Origin: Acidobacteriota bacterium
GTDB taxonomy: Bacteria; Acidobacteriota; Thermoanaerobaculia; Multivoradales; J023
DNA length: 39,780 bases
Assembly: GCA_029263355.1 (NCBI GenBank)
Contig: JAJCXQ010000723.1
Span: 1 to 39,780, forward strand
Reading direction: 5' to 3'
Below, piece by piece: positions 7,246 to 16,773 of this stretch. A model generated the notes under the pieces. It made no database searches. It worked only from the letters and a program-made list of their open reading frames with translations, and was not told the origin of the DNA. The first letter of the stretch is position 1. Each line of letters opens with the position of its first letter. The translations under genes and the position numbers were made by a program.

Positions 7246-8856
7246 ATGTCGGTCAATCCAGGGTCGAGAAATCTCGAATCAGCACAAGCGAAGGATCGCT
7301 TGCCGGCTGATAGAGTCACCGTAGTGTCTACCCTTCATTCCGCGTTTCACCGGCCGTCGACCCGAGCCTATCGGGTGGTTCAGGGCACCGTATGGGCCTT
7401 GATCGTGCTGTCGATCCTGCTGCTGGTGGTCGAGGCCCTGGCGCCCTCGGGCAGTGCGGTGATGGAGGTGTTACACGAGCTCGATCGCATCTTGCTGGCC
7501 ATCTTCGCCCTCGAGATTTTGTTGCGGGTGGCCAGCTACAGGCCGCCGTCGGCCGAGGTCTTTCACCCCACGTCCGGTCATTTTCGCACCCTCCTGATCG
7601 CGCGGTTCGGCTATTTGTTCAGCCCGATGATGTTGATCGACATCTTGGCGGTGCTGGCCCTTTTCCCGGAGCTTCGTGGCCTACGCGCGCTGCGACTCCT
7701 GCGTTTGTTACGTACCGCCAGAATGTTTCGGTATCGAAATCCCTTCGCCATCGTGATCCAGGCCCTGGAAGAGAACGGCTTGCTTTTCGCTTTCGCCTTC
7801 AGCGTGCTCGGCATCGCCACCACGGTCGGCGGCCTCAGCCTGTACCTGGTCGAAGCGAAGGTCAACCCGAACTTGAACACGCCGACCGACGCCCTTTGGT
7901 GGGCGCTCGTGACCATCACTACGGTAGGTTACGGTGACGTGACGCCTGTGACCTTTCTCGGCCGTATTGTCGGCATGGTCCTGATGGTGGGCGGATTGTT
8001 TACTCTGGCTCTATTCGCCGGCATCGTCGGCTCGAGCCTGGTGCAAGGGATGCTGAGCATCCGGGAAGAGCAGTTCAGAATGAGCAATTATGCCAATCAT
8101 GTGGTTGTCTGCGGTTTCGACGAAAGCACCCATCTGCTGCAGAACGCCTTGTTGCGGGAATTCGACCTGGCGGAGACCCGCGTCGTGATCATCGATGAGC
8201 ACGAACGTCCCCGCGGCCTGTCCCCGGACTTTCTCTGGGTCGAGGGTGATCCGAGCAAAGAAAGTGAGTTGGAGAAGGTTCGCCTGGCCCACGCCGCCGC
8301 GGTCATTGTCGGCGGCGCGCGAGACATGAACCCACAGGCCGCGGACGCGCGCACCATTCTCATCACCTTCACGATTCGCAGCTACCTGCGTCGGCAAAGA
8401 AAGTTGATCAGCACCCGCCGCCGTCCGCTCTACCTGGTGGCCGAGATCCTCGACGCGGAGAATGTGGATCACGCCAAGACCGCTGGCGCCGATGAGGTCA
8501 TCGAGACCCGCATGATCGGGTATTCGATGATCGCCCACGCGGTGCGCCACCACGGCACGGCGAGCATGATGACCGGCGTCCTGGTCTCAGGAGAGCACAA
8601 TCTTTACATCGGCCAGGTGCCCCAAGCTCCCACCCAACCGGTGGTGTTCGGTGAGTTGCTCATCAAAATGAAATTGTCCCAAAAGGGCGGCTTGGTGATC
8701 GGTGTTCGGACACCCGACGGAGGCGATGTCATCAATCCTGCAAAGAGCTACCTGCTCCAGCCCGGATCGGGGCTCATCTACCTCGCGCCGGACGTATTGC
8801 TCGAGCCTCTCGAGAAACTCTCGGGAATCGCAAGAGGCCCCGAGGTCTTGGCCTGA
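7246..8856 (+). CDS. Voltage-gated-type K+ channel with RCK/TrkA-N domains
   Basis: A 536-residue membrane protein. Hydrophobic segments from about residue 48 to 190 form a voltage-sensor-like S1-S4 unit; the S4 is clearly charged (GLRALRLLRLLRTARMFR). The pore loop has the K+ filter TTVGYGD (about 225-231), followed by S6. From about 284 comes an RCK/TrkA-N domain (HVVVCGFDESTHLL) and, after residue 430, a second TrkA-C-like half. It should conduct K+ across the inner membrane, gated by voltage and/or ligands of the cytoplasmic domains. The start is ambiguous: ATG 7246, a TTG at 7210 and a GTG at 7324 are all in frame with weak ribosome-binding sites. No partner gene is adjacent. Confidence 0.88.
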   Translation: MSVNPGSRNLESAQAKDRLPADRVTVVSTLHSAFHRPSTRAYRVVQGTVWALIVLSILLLVVEALAPSGSAVMEVLHELDRILLAIFALEILLRVASYRPPSAEVFHPTSGHFRTLLIARFGYLFSPMMLIDILAVLALFPELRGLRALRLLRLLRTARMFRYRNPFAIVIQALEENGLLFAFAFSVLGIATTVGGLSLYLVEAKVNPNLNTPTDALWWALVTITTVGYGDVTPVTFLGRIVGMVLMVGGLFTLALFAGIVGSSLVQGMLSIREEQFRMSNYANHVVVCGFDESTHLLQNALLREFDLAETRVVIIDEHERPRGLSPDFLWVEGDPSKESELEKVRLAHAAAVIVGGARDMNPQAADARTILITFTIRSYLRRQRKLISTRRRPLYLVAEILDAENVDHAKTAGADEVIETRMIGYSMIAHAVRHHGTASMMTGVLVSGEHNLYIGQVPQAPTQPVVFGELLIKMKLSQKGGLVIGVRTPDGGDVINPAKSYLLQPGSGLIYLAPDVLLEPLEKLSGIARGPEVLA

Positions 8857-9020
8857 AACGACCCAACGTACCACCGTAAAAGCGGCACGGATCTTGCCCC
8901 TGGCCAAGTGGCCCCGGTCTGCCTCCTCACCTAAATCCTTCTACGAAGCAACGCGGTTTCGGACATCGCCACGGCTCCGGCCGCTAGAGCACATCGAGCG
9001 ACCGCGACGCCGCGAGTGGC

Positions 9021-9626
9021 TCACACCTTGGCACTCTTCCGTCGGGTCCGGCCGGTGACCGACCAGCGCCCGAGAGTCCGTTTGGATCGCGCCTGGTCGA
9101 GTGTACCCAGCGGCAAGAAGGCCTGGGTGGGCTCGTCCGATTTCGTGGTCGCAATGAAGAGCTCGGAGATCTCGACTCCCCAGACGTAGATGTCCTTGTC
9201 TTGATGCCACAGCTGGCCAGAGATCTGCCCCGTCTCTGCGAAGTCCTGGCGAACGCAACGCACCATGTCGGTGGACAGATTGCCGCTCGTCGCGATCATG
9301 CCCATCGACACATAGTTGGCCGGCGCCACCGGCGCATACGCTGTGTAAGAGACGGACTCGCCGTCGCTGCCCCAGAACCCGTGGTAGCCGTAGACCTTGT
9401 TGAAGTCGACGGGCTCGACCAGTACGGGATCCTCCGGGTCGTCGTTCTCGACGGCCGCTGTCAGCACGGAAGTGTTGGGCGTTTTGCTACTCTTTTGGGA
9501 GTAGTAGCCGAGGTTGAAATAGCCCTCTCCCGGGACCGGCTGCCAGAAGCTCCCAGGGTACTCTTTGGCGTCCATGACCTTCTTGAACTGACTGGTCGTG
9601 CTGACGTGCAGAATGGGTTGGCTCAT
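9021..9626 (-). CDS. Vps62-like (DUF946-type) protein in the position of an Rhs immunity gene
   Basis: 201 residues from ATG 9626, with GAGGAG eight bases upstream; upstream in-frame codons are not protein-like. Near the N-terminus is FWQPVPGEGYFNLGYYSQK, then VRCVRQDFAE and GQLWHQDKDIYVWGVEI. This matches the Vps62/DUF946 pattern (W.P..P.GY..LG, CVR.D, IW.D......W). There is no signal peptide, so it is probably cytoplasmic. It is the next gene on the same strand after the Rhs toxin, 190 bp downstream. Toxin immunity genes usually sit there, but the Vps62-like fold is not an immunity family I know, so that role is only a hypothesis. Most of the C-terminal 40 residues are basic (RSKRTLGRW...RRKSAKV). 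Confidence 0.7.
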   Translation of the reverse strand: MSQPILHVSTTSQFKKVMDAKEYPGSFWQPVPGEGYFNLGYYSQKSSKTPNTSVLTAAVENDDPEDPVLVEPVDFNKVYGYHGFWGSDGESVSYTAYAPVAPANYVSMGMIATSGNLSTDMVRCVRQDFAETGQISGQLWHQDKDIYVWGVEISELFIATTKSDEPTQAFLPLGTLDQARSKRTLGRWSVTGRTRRKSAKV

Positions 9627-9736
9627 CGTGTTCTCCTCGCTTGCGGTTGGCTCAGCCGTGGTGGCTGTCGCCGTTGAAGGTTGATCGCCGTCGGGCGGCG
9701 TTACTCGAGTAGTGGGACGAGCTGCTCGGTAATCGC

Positions 9737-9795
9737 ACCGTGCTGGGGCGCAACCGTGCTGGATCGCAACCGTGCTGGATCGCAATCGTGCTCGG
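9737..9795. repeat. 16-bp tandem repeat just past the Rhs stop codon
   Basis: ACCGTGCTGGGGCGCA at 9737-9752, ACCGTGCTGGATCGCA at 9753-9768 and again at 9769-9784, then a partial ATCGTGCTCGG. It lies 22 bp beyond the toxin stop codon, in the gap before the Vps62-like gene. Confidence 0.75.
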
Positions 9796-9816
9796 CCCAC
9801 TGTGCAGCCCCCTCGA

Positions 9817-12800
9817 TCAACGCCCGTAGCCGCTTCCCACGATCCTCCGGTATTCCGATTCGCCGCCCCAGTGCTGCCATTGCGCCGCGGCGTGGGTGTC
9901 CCGGTCGACGAGCTGCAGGGTGCCTTCCAGGGAGTACTCGTCCACGTCTTCGACGTGGTGCCAGGTCAATCGGTAGCGCGACCGGTAGCGTTTTGTAATG
10001 CCTGCCGCGCGGTCGGCACGCTGGAAATCCTGGGAGTTGCTGCCGCTGAGCTTCAGGCGGACCTCGCGACGGGAAATGCCGCCGAAATCGACGTAACGTC
10101 CTTCGGGCATGCCCGGAGCGGCTGGGCCGCGGCGCCGGATGTCCTGGCCGAGCCTGATCGGCTTGCGGCTCGGCCTGCGCCCTCCACGAATGTTGTCGGT
10201 ATCGACTCCCTTCTTGAGCATCTTTTGCCGCTGGCCGCGGGTGCAGGCCGGGTTGTGGACCAAGACCTGCGCCGCGGAAACGAAGAAGGTGTGGGCCTCG
10301 GCGATCTCCAGATTGAACACTCTGTGGGTACCGAGGGGGCTCACCGCGGTCACCGCCAGCGAGTGGTCTTGGTAGGTGGTCAGCGCGTCGCCGGCCCGCA
10401 GCTCGCCGGCGGGCAGCCAGCCGCGGCCCGCAACCAGGAAAGGATGCTGCGGCGTCACCGCGATGACGGTGTCGCCCACCTGCAGCGAGACGAGGGCTCG
10501 CGCCTGGTGGTCGAAAACGGCCGTCACCTCGTAGAGACCACTAGCTTGCGTCTCCTCGTCGAACGCCCAGACCCGGTTGCCGACCTCGACGTCCTCGATC
10601 GGCAGTTGACCGTCCGCTGTCGACACCAGGGTGCCGGCGGCGAAGCTGTTGCCTGAGCAGCCGCTGAGCTCGGCCCCTTCTTCGCCACCAGCCTCTTCTT
10701 CGACGCTGGTCGCAGCGTTGCTGTCGAGGGCGCCGCCCTCGGCATCGCCGACGCTCTGCATGGTGTCGGCCACCAGTGAGCTCGACGTCGCCTCACTGGT
10801 GCCGAGCTCGGCCGCCTGGGCCTCGCTGCCCAATCCGGCGGTGGCCACTCCGAGCGCGAAGCCGACACCGTTCTGGACGGCGTATTGCTTCCAACTGAAG
10901 TTCTTCGAATGGGTCACGCTGTACTGGATGCCGCTGACGCCAGCGCCGATCAACCCCTGGCCTACCGGTTCCAAGGAGCCGTCGCTGAGCACGGTCACCG
11001 CAACTCCGGCGCCGATCTCCGCCACCCCGATGGCCGCTCCCAAGACGGCGTCGATGCCGTGGCCGGTCGGATCGACATAGACCAGGGGGCTGTTGGCGGC
11101 GAAGGCGAAGCGATTGAACGTATCGAGCTGGAACAGATGGCTGCTGAGCTGGGTGTCGGGAGTGAGAAAGCGTCCGGTCGTGGGATCGTAGTACCGGGCG
11201 CCGAAGTAGTAGATGTCGCCGCTGTCGTCGGAGCTGATGGCATCGAGCTCCCGGCGCTGGAATTTCGGCCGGAAATCGTCGGGCCCGGTGGTGGCTGCGC
11301 TGTCGTACCCGCCATAGGGCAGGTAGACGACGCGGGTCGACAGAGCGCCCTCCTGGTCCGTGGTCAGCGAGGTGCTGCCCAGGTGATCGGGGTGAAAGAA
11401 CAGCGTACCGATGGCCGGGTAGCCGTTGCCGCCGTCCGGGGCGGCCGATCCGGTGGTCACGGCAGCGACGGTTTGTCCCGGCGTGGTGACGTATTTGGTG
11501 ACCTCCGCGGTGCCGTCAGGATAGCGCGTCACCTGGTATTGGGGCGACACATAAAGCGTCTCGACGCCGTCCTCGTCGAGCTTTTTCAAACGGCGCCCGC
11601 GCTGATCGTAGATCGGCACCGCCAGTACGTCCTCGCCGTCTCGTGACGCCAGCTGGAGGCGGTTCTCTGAATTGTAGGCGAAGGTCAGCTCGGTGCCATT
11701 GACCGTCCGCGTCTGTAGATTGCCGTTGCCGTCGTAAGTGGCCTCGAAAACGGTGCCTCCGTTCTCGCTGCCGGTGATGACGCGATGCGCTTGATATTGA
11801 TAGGTCGCTGCATTGTTGAGGGTGAGGTTACCCGAGGCGTCGTAGCCGTAGCTCCGTTCGCCGTAAAGGTCACTGGCCGTAGCACTCGCCAGGCGGGTGT
11901 TGGCGTAGGTGAAGGTTTGCGAGTAGTCGATCCCGTCCGGTTGTAGGTTGTCGACCATCGCCGTCACTTCCCACAGATCGTTCCAGCTGATCGTGGTGTC
12001 GGTGAGCTCGCTGCCGGTGGCATCCTTGACGACGATGTCGATCAACTCGCCGGTGGGTGCGTAGGAGTAGCGGGTGGCGGTGCCGTTGGCGTAGCTCACG
12101 GCTTGCGGAGATCCCAAAGCGGTAAAGTCCCCATAACTGGCATAGTCCCCATAACTGGCATCGTCCCCATAACTGGCATCGTCGGTCGCCGCCAGGCTCA
12201 ACGCGGTCAGGTTGCCGAACGCATAGGTGCGGGTCGAAGCCTCGCCGTCGGGATAGGTCAGAGTGCGCACCCGGCTGAGCGGGTCGTAGACTATGCCGGT
12301 GACATAGGGGGCCGCTTCCCCGGCGAGCGTGAGGGAAATTTGATCGCGGTTGCCATAGTTGTCATAGGCGTAGGCGTAGCTGTATTCGAGAGCTCCCTTG
12401 TCGTCGAGCCCCCGCACCTCGGTCAGCTGCCCGAGCCCGTTGGGGGTGACGGCGTCGTCGTAGGAGTACTCGTAGCTCGATCCGTCCTCCAGCGTCCGGG
12501 ACAACACCCGCCCCAGATCGTCGTGCTGGAACTGCGTCTTCTGGCCCAGGGCATCGACGGAGGTCTGGAGAAAGCCGGTCTGCGCGCTGTAGCTGTAGGT
12601 CCGAGCCAGCTCGCTGGCGGTATCGGTGTTCTTCTGGTCGGGGTTGTCGAGGGTGGTACGGCGGTCCAACGAATCGTAAGTGATCGTGTTGGTGACGCCA
12701 TTTGGATTGTCCGCGGTGGGCGGGTCGGTGACCGCAACCAGGCGGGCGACCCGGTCGTAGGTGAAGCGGGTGGTCGCGTTACCGTCCGCCGGGACGATCA

Positions 12801-15800
12801 TCTGGTCGGCCTTGCGCACGCCGTCGTAGTAGCTGTAGTGGATGGTCTTCTCGAAAGCGTAGGGATCTCCCGCCGCCTTGGTGATGGTCACCGTCTCGCC
12901 AGTGTTGTAGACGAGTGTCGTCACCGAGGCCCCTGTGCCGTCCGCTCCGGACGGCGAGACGTGCTCGGTCAGCCGGCCATAGACGTCGTAGGTGTTGGTC
13001 AGCCAGTATTCGGGCTCGCTCGCGCCCGTCACGCATTGCGGCAAGGTGGCGGTGAAGTACTGGGCGATCGACTGCGCGGTCCGCTGGTCGCTCGAGTCGT
13101 AATTCGTACAGACCACGCTATTGCCGACGCTGGCATCCTCTTGCAGGACCTGGCGGAACGCTCGCCCGCGGCCATCGAGATAGGTCTGGCTCCACTGCTG
13201 GTCGTCGGCGTCACCGGTGCTCCAGTTCTGCAGCACCGCCGCCTGGTGGTAGAGGCCACCGTTGCCGTCGTCTAGCCAGGCCGCGGTCTCCAAGGTGACG
13301 ACGGCAGCCGCCAAGTACGACGCCGCTGCCGAGCCCGTCACGGTCGTCGGCACGCAGTTGGCGTCCGCGGCGAGGGTGCCGGACTCGGGCACCGGTCCCT
13401 GCTCGGCGGTGGTTCGGCCGAGGTCGTCGAGGCACTCGACGTGGATGTTGCCGCTGGCGGTGGTCCAGGCCACCTGGTGGCCGAAGCGCGGGTCGAAGCC
13501 GTAGCTCTCGCTGAGCTGCTGTCCTTGCGCGTCGGGCGGCGAGACGATTCGGTCGAGGTAGGTTTGATAGGTGGTCTCGAACGCGAAGGTGGTGGTCAGG
13601 CCGCCGGGCAGCGTCGTCGTCGTGCGGTGGCCGAAGTCGTCGTAGGTGTAGGTTGAAGTCAGCAGGACCTGGTTGGCATCGTCCCATTGCGCGAAGCTCT
13701 CGAGGTTCTTGCGGCCATCGTCGCTGTAGCTGGCATGCACCAGGTAGAAGTCCGTGGTGTCGTCGAACTCGGCGTCGGCAAAGTCGTCGCAGGTGATCTG
13801 CGAGGACACCTTGCGATCCGTCACAAGACCCAAGCGCCAGGTCTCGAGATCGTTGTCGTAGGCGGCGCAGGTATAGACGTTGTCGGCGCTCGACAGATCG
13901 CTGCCGACGCGATCGACATATCCGAGGTTGGATAGCAGGATCTGGTTGCCATAGTCGTCGTAGCCGAAGGTCTTGGCCCGGGAGTAGTCGTAGGTGCCGT
14001 AGGAGTAAGTGTCGAACTTCACCGCGCTCTTGAGCACCTGGTAGACCGGCGGTTGGTTACCGGTTGCCCCTTGCGCCGTGGTTGTCTCCTGGTAGCTGGT
14101 CTCGCTGCTGCTCAAGGCGGTGTCGGCGACATCGGTGGGGCACAGCGGATCGCTGGCGTAGGCGCCGTTGCATTGGTAGTCGATGTGCGCCACGGTGCCG
14201 GTCAGGGGATAGTTTTGGTTGTACTCGGTGACGGTCTGGCGACCGTTCTGTTGGTTCAGGAGGGTGACCTGGCCGAAGCCGAGCCAGCCCCGGCCCTGGC
14301 GGTCGATCAGCCCGTCGGCATAGTGGTATCGAAAGGCGTAGCTGTAGTCGAAGGCATTGATCGCCGGGTCGTTGGAGGCGGTGAAGCGGGTCACCAACTG
14401 CAGCGTGCCGCCGGATTGCGTCTGGAAGGGGGCCTGGGTGGGAGCAGCTCGGTAGGCGTAGCCGTGGGCGCCGAGGACGGTGCCAGAGGCGGCGTCGGCC
14501 GCTGCCGAATAAACCTCGGTGCTGGACATCGGTAGGTAGGCCACCGTCGATCTGCCGCCCAGGCCGTCGGTCACCGCGGCCATCAGGTCGGGGGCCTCGC
14601 CTCGAGCGATGAACGTGGTGAAGCGGAGCGTGCCCTGGTCGTCCCAGCCTTGCATCAGGTCCATGCGGCCATCGCCGTTGAAGTCGAGGGGCCAGACGTT
14701 GTCAACGTCGCTGGCGGCCAGGGTGCTGTCGAGATCGAGACCAGGCGAAACACCGGTGCCGTGGTTGAGGTAGACCGCCAGCGAGATCTGGTCGTTGTCG
14801 TCCCAGGCCTGGACCAGATCGGTGCTGCCGTCGCCGGTCATGTCGAGAGACCAGAAAGCGAGATTTTGCGCCGCGTAGGAGGTCTCTTCGGCCGCGCCCT
14901 CGACAAATCCGCCGACGCCATCGGCGAAGTAGGGCACCAGGGTCAGCGTACCTTGGTCATTCCAGCCGAACAGCAAGTCGAAGTTGCCGTCGCCGTTGAG
15001 GTCGAGGGGCCAAGGCCCCAACAGGTTGGCGGTGCTGATCGCGACCGCGGAGTCGACGCCGTCGGCGGAGAAACCCTCGCCGGTCGAGAGCCAAGCGGTG
15101 AGCGCCATCGCGCCGCTGGCGGATTCGTACCCTTGGACCAAGTCTACCATCGCATCGGCATTGACGTCGAGCGCCCAAAAGACGTCGCTGGCGCCGGTCG
15201 CGGGGATGGTGGTGGTGGCGCCGGTGGTCAAGCCGGAGCCACCTGAGAGCAGCACGGTGACCGTCAGCTCGCCTTGGCCCTGCCAACCCAGGGCGAGGTC
15301 GGTATCGCTGTCGCCGTCGACGTCGAGCGGCCAGAGATAGTCGTAAGCAGCACTCTGTCCGCTGTCGATCGTGTCGCCGCCGGCAAGGCCGCAGCCGTCC
15401 GTCTTCGCCAGCCAGACGTCGACCTGAAGCACTCCCTGGTCGTCCCAGGCCCACAGCAGGTCGCTACGGCCATCGCCATTGAAGTCCACCGGCAGCGCCT
15501 CGCCATTGGCGGCGGGCCCGAGGTCGACGGTGGCGCCGCACGGCGTGAGCTCGCTGCCAGTGGAGGCGTAGGCGTCTAGCCGCAAGGTGTCGTTTTCGTT
15601 ATAGAGGTAGAAGAGATCGCCTAGGCCGTCACCGTTGACGTCCACCGTCTGGATCGCTTCGAAACTGGCGGCGAGCCCGAGGTCGAGATCGGAGGATCCG
15701 GTCGAGAGGGGTTGCTGTCCCTGGTAGTCGATCGTCGTCGGGGTGAAACAGCTGGCGACTTCCGCGGATTCGGATGCCGAGCATTCCTTGATCTCGGTCA

Positions 15801-16773
15801 GCAGGCTGCGGCTGGTTGCAGCGCTCGGCTGATAGGACAACCGATAGTCGGTCACCAGTTGGTCGTCCAAGCGGGTTTGAACGTTGGTGAGGATGGCGCG
15901 GGTAGTGATCGCGGCGCCGCCAACATAGTAGACAATGGCGTCGTCGCGCTCGCCGTAGACCAAGCTGACCGAGCGGTTGGCGTCGAACGCGCCGGTTTGT
16001 TGTGAGCTGTTGGCGGTGTAGTCGACTCGCTCGAGGTAGTACTGACCGTCCTCTTGCTGCTCGTTCTCGTCCACCGCGGGCAGCGGCGCCAGGGTGTAGG
16101 TGTAGGCCACGGAGTTGTGATTTGAGTCGGTGATCTGGGCGACCGCCCACACTCTCACGCTGTCGCCACCGACCTCCAGGATGCGGCTGTCCTCGGTGGT
16201 GCCATAGGTCCAGGTAGCCCCCTGGCCGGTGGTGACCGTGAACGAGCAGGGGCCGGCGCCGCACAGCTCGTCGGAGGCCACGATCCGTCTCCAGGTCTCG
16301 AGCTCGGTGCGGTACTCCGAGCCTGCGGCACCATACTCGCCCGCAATGTTGATCAGACGTTGGCCCTCGAGGCAGTAGCGATCCCCAGAGTTGTAGTTGA
16401 TACTGCCACGCATCCCGTCGATGGCGGGGATCTGCGCGCAACGAGTAATCGTGGACAGGCCGCCCAACCGCCAGCCAACCCCGAGCCGCCCGTTCTTGCC
16501 TTGGCTGCTGTAGTCGAGAGAAAGCTGAGGTTGCGCGCCCTGAACGCCTGGGGGTACGAGCACTTGGGTGCTGTAGGTGGCGGCACCGCTGGCCGCTACC
16601 GCGAAGCGCCCGGTGATGGTGCCGACGGCGAGGGTCTCTGCTTCCGTGTCGAGCTCGGAAAAAGGTTTCTCGGCTGCCCGCTCAGCGTTGCGCAGACTGC
16701 AACCGAGCCCCCCGAAACTCAGCAGTCCGATTCCAAGGATGCAGATCACGAAACGGCGGTTGATGAAAGTCAT
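9817..16773 (-). CDS. SpvB/FG-GAP/Rhs polymorphic toxin with Hint and WHH nuclease domains
   Basis: A 2318-residue protein. The ATG at 16773 is preferred over 16779 because GGAG sits six bases upstream. The N-terminus has a signal sequence (FVICILGIGLLSFGGLGC), possibly a non-canonical lipoprotein signal. An SpvB-like domain spans about 45-370. About seven Ca-binding FG-GAP/VCBS repeats follow (D.NGDG..DL, about 375-712), then a TcdB-like segment. Rhs/YD repeats run from about 900 to 1875, ending in the core HPDHLGSTSLTTD / ARYYDPTTGRFLTPD / NPLVYVDPTGH-like strings. Residues 2038-2174 are a Hint autoprotease ending VLVHN. The tip (2175-2318) is an HNH-type nuclease with TWHH at 2270 and TLQLVDRDTHAAAQ, the WHH family. 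The Rhs shell should encapsulate and release this DNase tip. Export appears to use Sec, since no PAAR domain is present. Confidence 0.93.
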   Translation of the reverse strand: MTFINRRFVICILGIGLLSFGGLGCSLRNAERAAEKPFSELDTEAETLAVGTITGRFAVAASGAATYSTQVLVPPGVQGAQPQLSLDYSSQGKNGRLGVGWRLGGLSTITRCAQIPAIDGMRGSINYNSGDRYCLEGQRLINIAGEYGAAGSEYRTELETWRRIVASDELCGAGPCSFTVTTGQGATWTYGTTEDSRILEVGGDSVRVWAVAQITDSNHNSVAYTYTLAPLPAVDENEQQEDGQYYLERVDYTANSSQQTGAFDANRSVSLVYGERDDAIVYYVGGAAITTRAILTNVQTRLDDQLVTDYRLSYQPSAATSRSLLTEIKECSASESAEVASCFTPTTIDYQGQQPLSTGSSDLDLGLAASFEAIQTVDVNGDGLGDLFYLYNENDTLRLDAYASTGSELTPCGATVDLGPAANGEALPVDFNGDGRSDLLWAWDDQGVLQVDVWLAKTDGCGLAGGDTIDSGQSAAYDYLWPLDVDGDSDTDLALGWQGQGELTVTVLLSGGSGLTTGATTTIPATGASDVFWALDVNADAMVDLVQGYESASGAMALTAWLSTGEGFSADGVDSAVAISTANLLGPWPLDLNGDGNFDLLFGWNDQGTLTLVPYFADGVGGFVEGAAEETSYAAQNLAFWSLDMTGDGSTDLVQAWDDNDQISLAVYLNHGTGVSPGLDLDSTLAASDVDNVWPLDFNGDGRMDLMQGWDDQGTLRFTTFIARGEAPDLMAAVTDGLGGRSTVAYLPMSSTEVYSAAADAASGTVLGAHGYAYRAAPTQAPFQTQSGGTLQLVTRFTASNDPAINAFDYSYAFRYHYADGLIDRQGRGWLGFGQVTLLNQQNGRQTVTEYNQNYPLTGTVAHIDYQCNGAYASDPLCPTDVADTALSSSETSYQETTTAQGATGNQPPVYQVLKSAVKFDTYSYGTYDYSRAKTFGYDDYGNQILLSNLGYVDRVGSDLSSADNVYTCAAYDNDLETWRLGLVTDRKVSSQITCDDFADAEFDDTTDFYLVHASYSDDGRKNLESFAQWDDANQVLLTSTYTYDDFGHRTTTTLPGGLTTTFAFETTYQTYLDRIVSPPDAQGQQLSESYGFDPRFGHQVAWTTASGNIHVECLDDLGRTTAEQGPVPESGTLAADANCVPTTVTGSAAASYLAAAVVTLETAAWLDDGNGGLYHQAAVLQNWSTGDADDQQWSQTYLDGRGRAFRQVLQEDASVGNSVVCTNYDSSDQRTAQSIAQYFTATLPQCVTGASEPEYWLTNTYDVYGRLTEHVSPSGADGTGASVTTLVYNTGETVTITKAAGDPYAFEKTIHYSYYDGVRKADQMIVPADGNATTRFTYDRVARLVAVTDPPTADNPNGVTNTITYDSLDRRTTLDNPDQKNTDTASELARTYSYSAQTGFLQTSVDALGQKTQFQHDDLGRVLSRTLEDGSSYEYSYDDAVTPNGLGQLTEVRGLDDKGALEYSYAYAYDNYGNRDQISLTLAGEAAPYVTGIVYDPLSRVRTLTYPDGEASTRTYAFGNLTALSLAATDDASYGDDASYGDYASYGDFTALGSPQAVSYANGTATRYSYAPTGELIDIVVKDATGSELTDTTISWNDLWEVTAMVDNLQPDGIDYSQTFTYANTRLASATASDLYGERSYGYDASGNLTLNNAATYQYQAHRVITGSENGGTVFEATYDGNGNLQTRTVNGTELTFAYNSENRLQLASRDGEDVLAVPIYDQRGRRLKKLDEDGVETLYVSPQYQVTRYPDGTAEVTKYVTTPGQTVAAVTTGSAAPDGGNGYPAIGTLFFHPDHLGSTSLTTDQEGALSTRVVYLPYGGYDSAATTGPDDFRPKFQRRELDAISSDDSGDIYYFGARYYDPTTGRFLTPDTQLSSHLFQLDTFNRFAFAANSPLVYVDPTGHGIDAVLGAAIGVAEIGAGVAVTVLSDGSLEPVGQGLIGAGVSGIQYSVTHSKNFSWKQYAVQNGVGFALGVATAGLGSEAQAAELGTSEATSSSLVADTMQSVGDAEGGALDSNAATSVEEEAGGEEGAELSGCSGNSFAAGTLVSTADGQLPIEDVEVGNRVWAFDEETQASGLYEVTAVFDHQARALVSLQVGDTVIAVTPQHPFLVAGRGWLPAGELRAGDALTTYQDHSLAVTAVSPLGTHRVFNLEIAEAHTFFVSAAQVLVHNPACTRGQRQKMLKKGVDTDNIRGGRRPSRKPIRLGQDIRRRGPAAPGMPEGRYVDFGGISRREVRLKLSGSNSQDFQRADRAAGITKRYRSRYRLTWHHVEDVDEYSLEGTLQLVDRDTHAAAQWQHWGGESEYRRIVGSGYGR
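9820..10251 (-). other. WHH-type HNH nuclease toxin tip of the Rhs protein
   Basis: The 144 residues after the Hint cleavage Asn. They are rich in Arg and carry TWHH, then LQLVDRDTHAAAQ and HWGG, the order seen in WHH-family nucleases of polymorphic toxins. This variable tip is the part that would need an immunity protein. Confidence 0.75.
10252..10662 (-). other. Hint (intein-like) autoprotease domain of the Rhs protein
   Basis: Contains NSFAAGTLVSTADGQLPIED, VGNRVWAFD, the TPQHPFLV block and the C-terminal VLVHN before a Pro. The usual nucleophile Cys of CFxAGT is Ser here (NSFAAGT), a variant also seen in other Rhs Hint domains. Cleavage should free the nuclease tip. Confidence 0.8.
12126..12179 (-). 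repeat. 18-bp tandem repeat within the Rhs coding region
   Basis: Three copies of an 18-bp unit (AGTCCCCATAACTGGCAT with A/C at the first base), encoding a repeated six-residue DxASYG block. The period is a multiple of three and the frame is kept, so this looks like slippage within the YD-repeat region. Confidence 0.8.

Noticed and set aside
12103..13275. 390-codon plus-strand open frame
   Set aside because: Opposite the Rhs gene; no domain, and its repetitive start (VPITGI) mirrors the Rhs tandem repeat.
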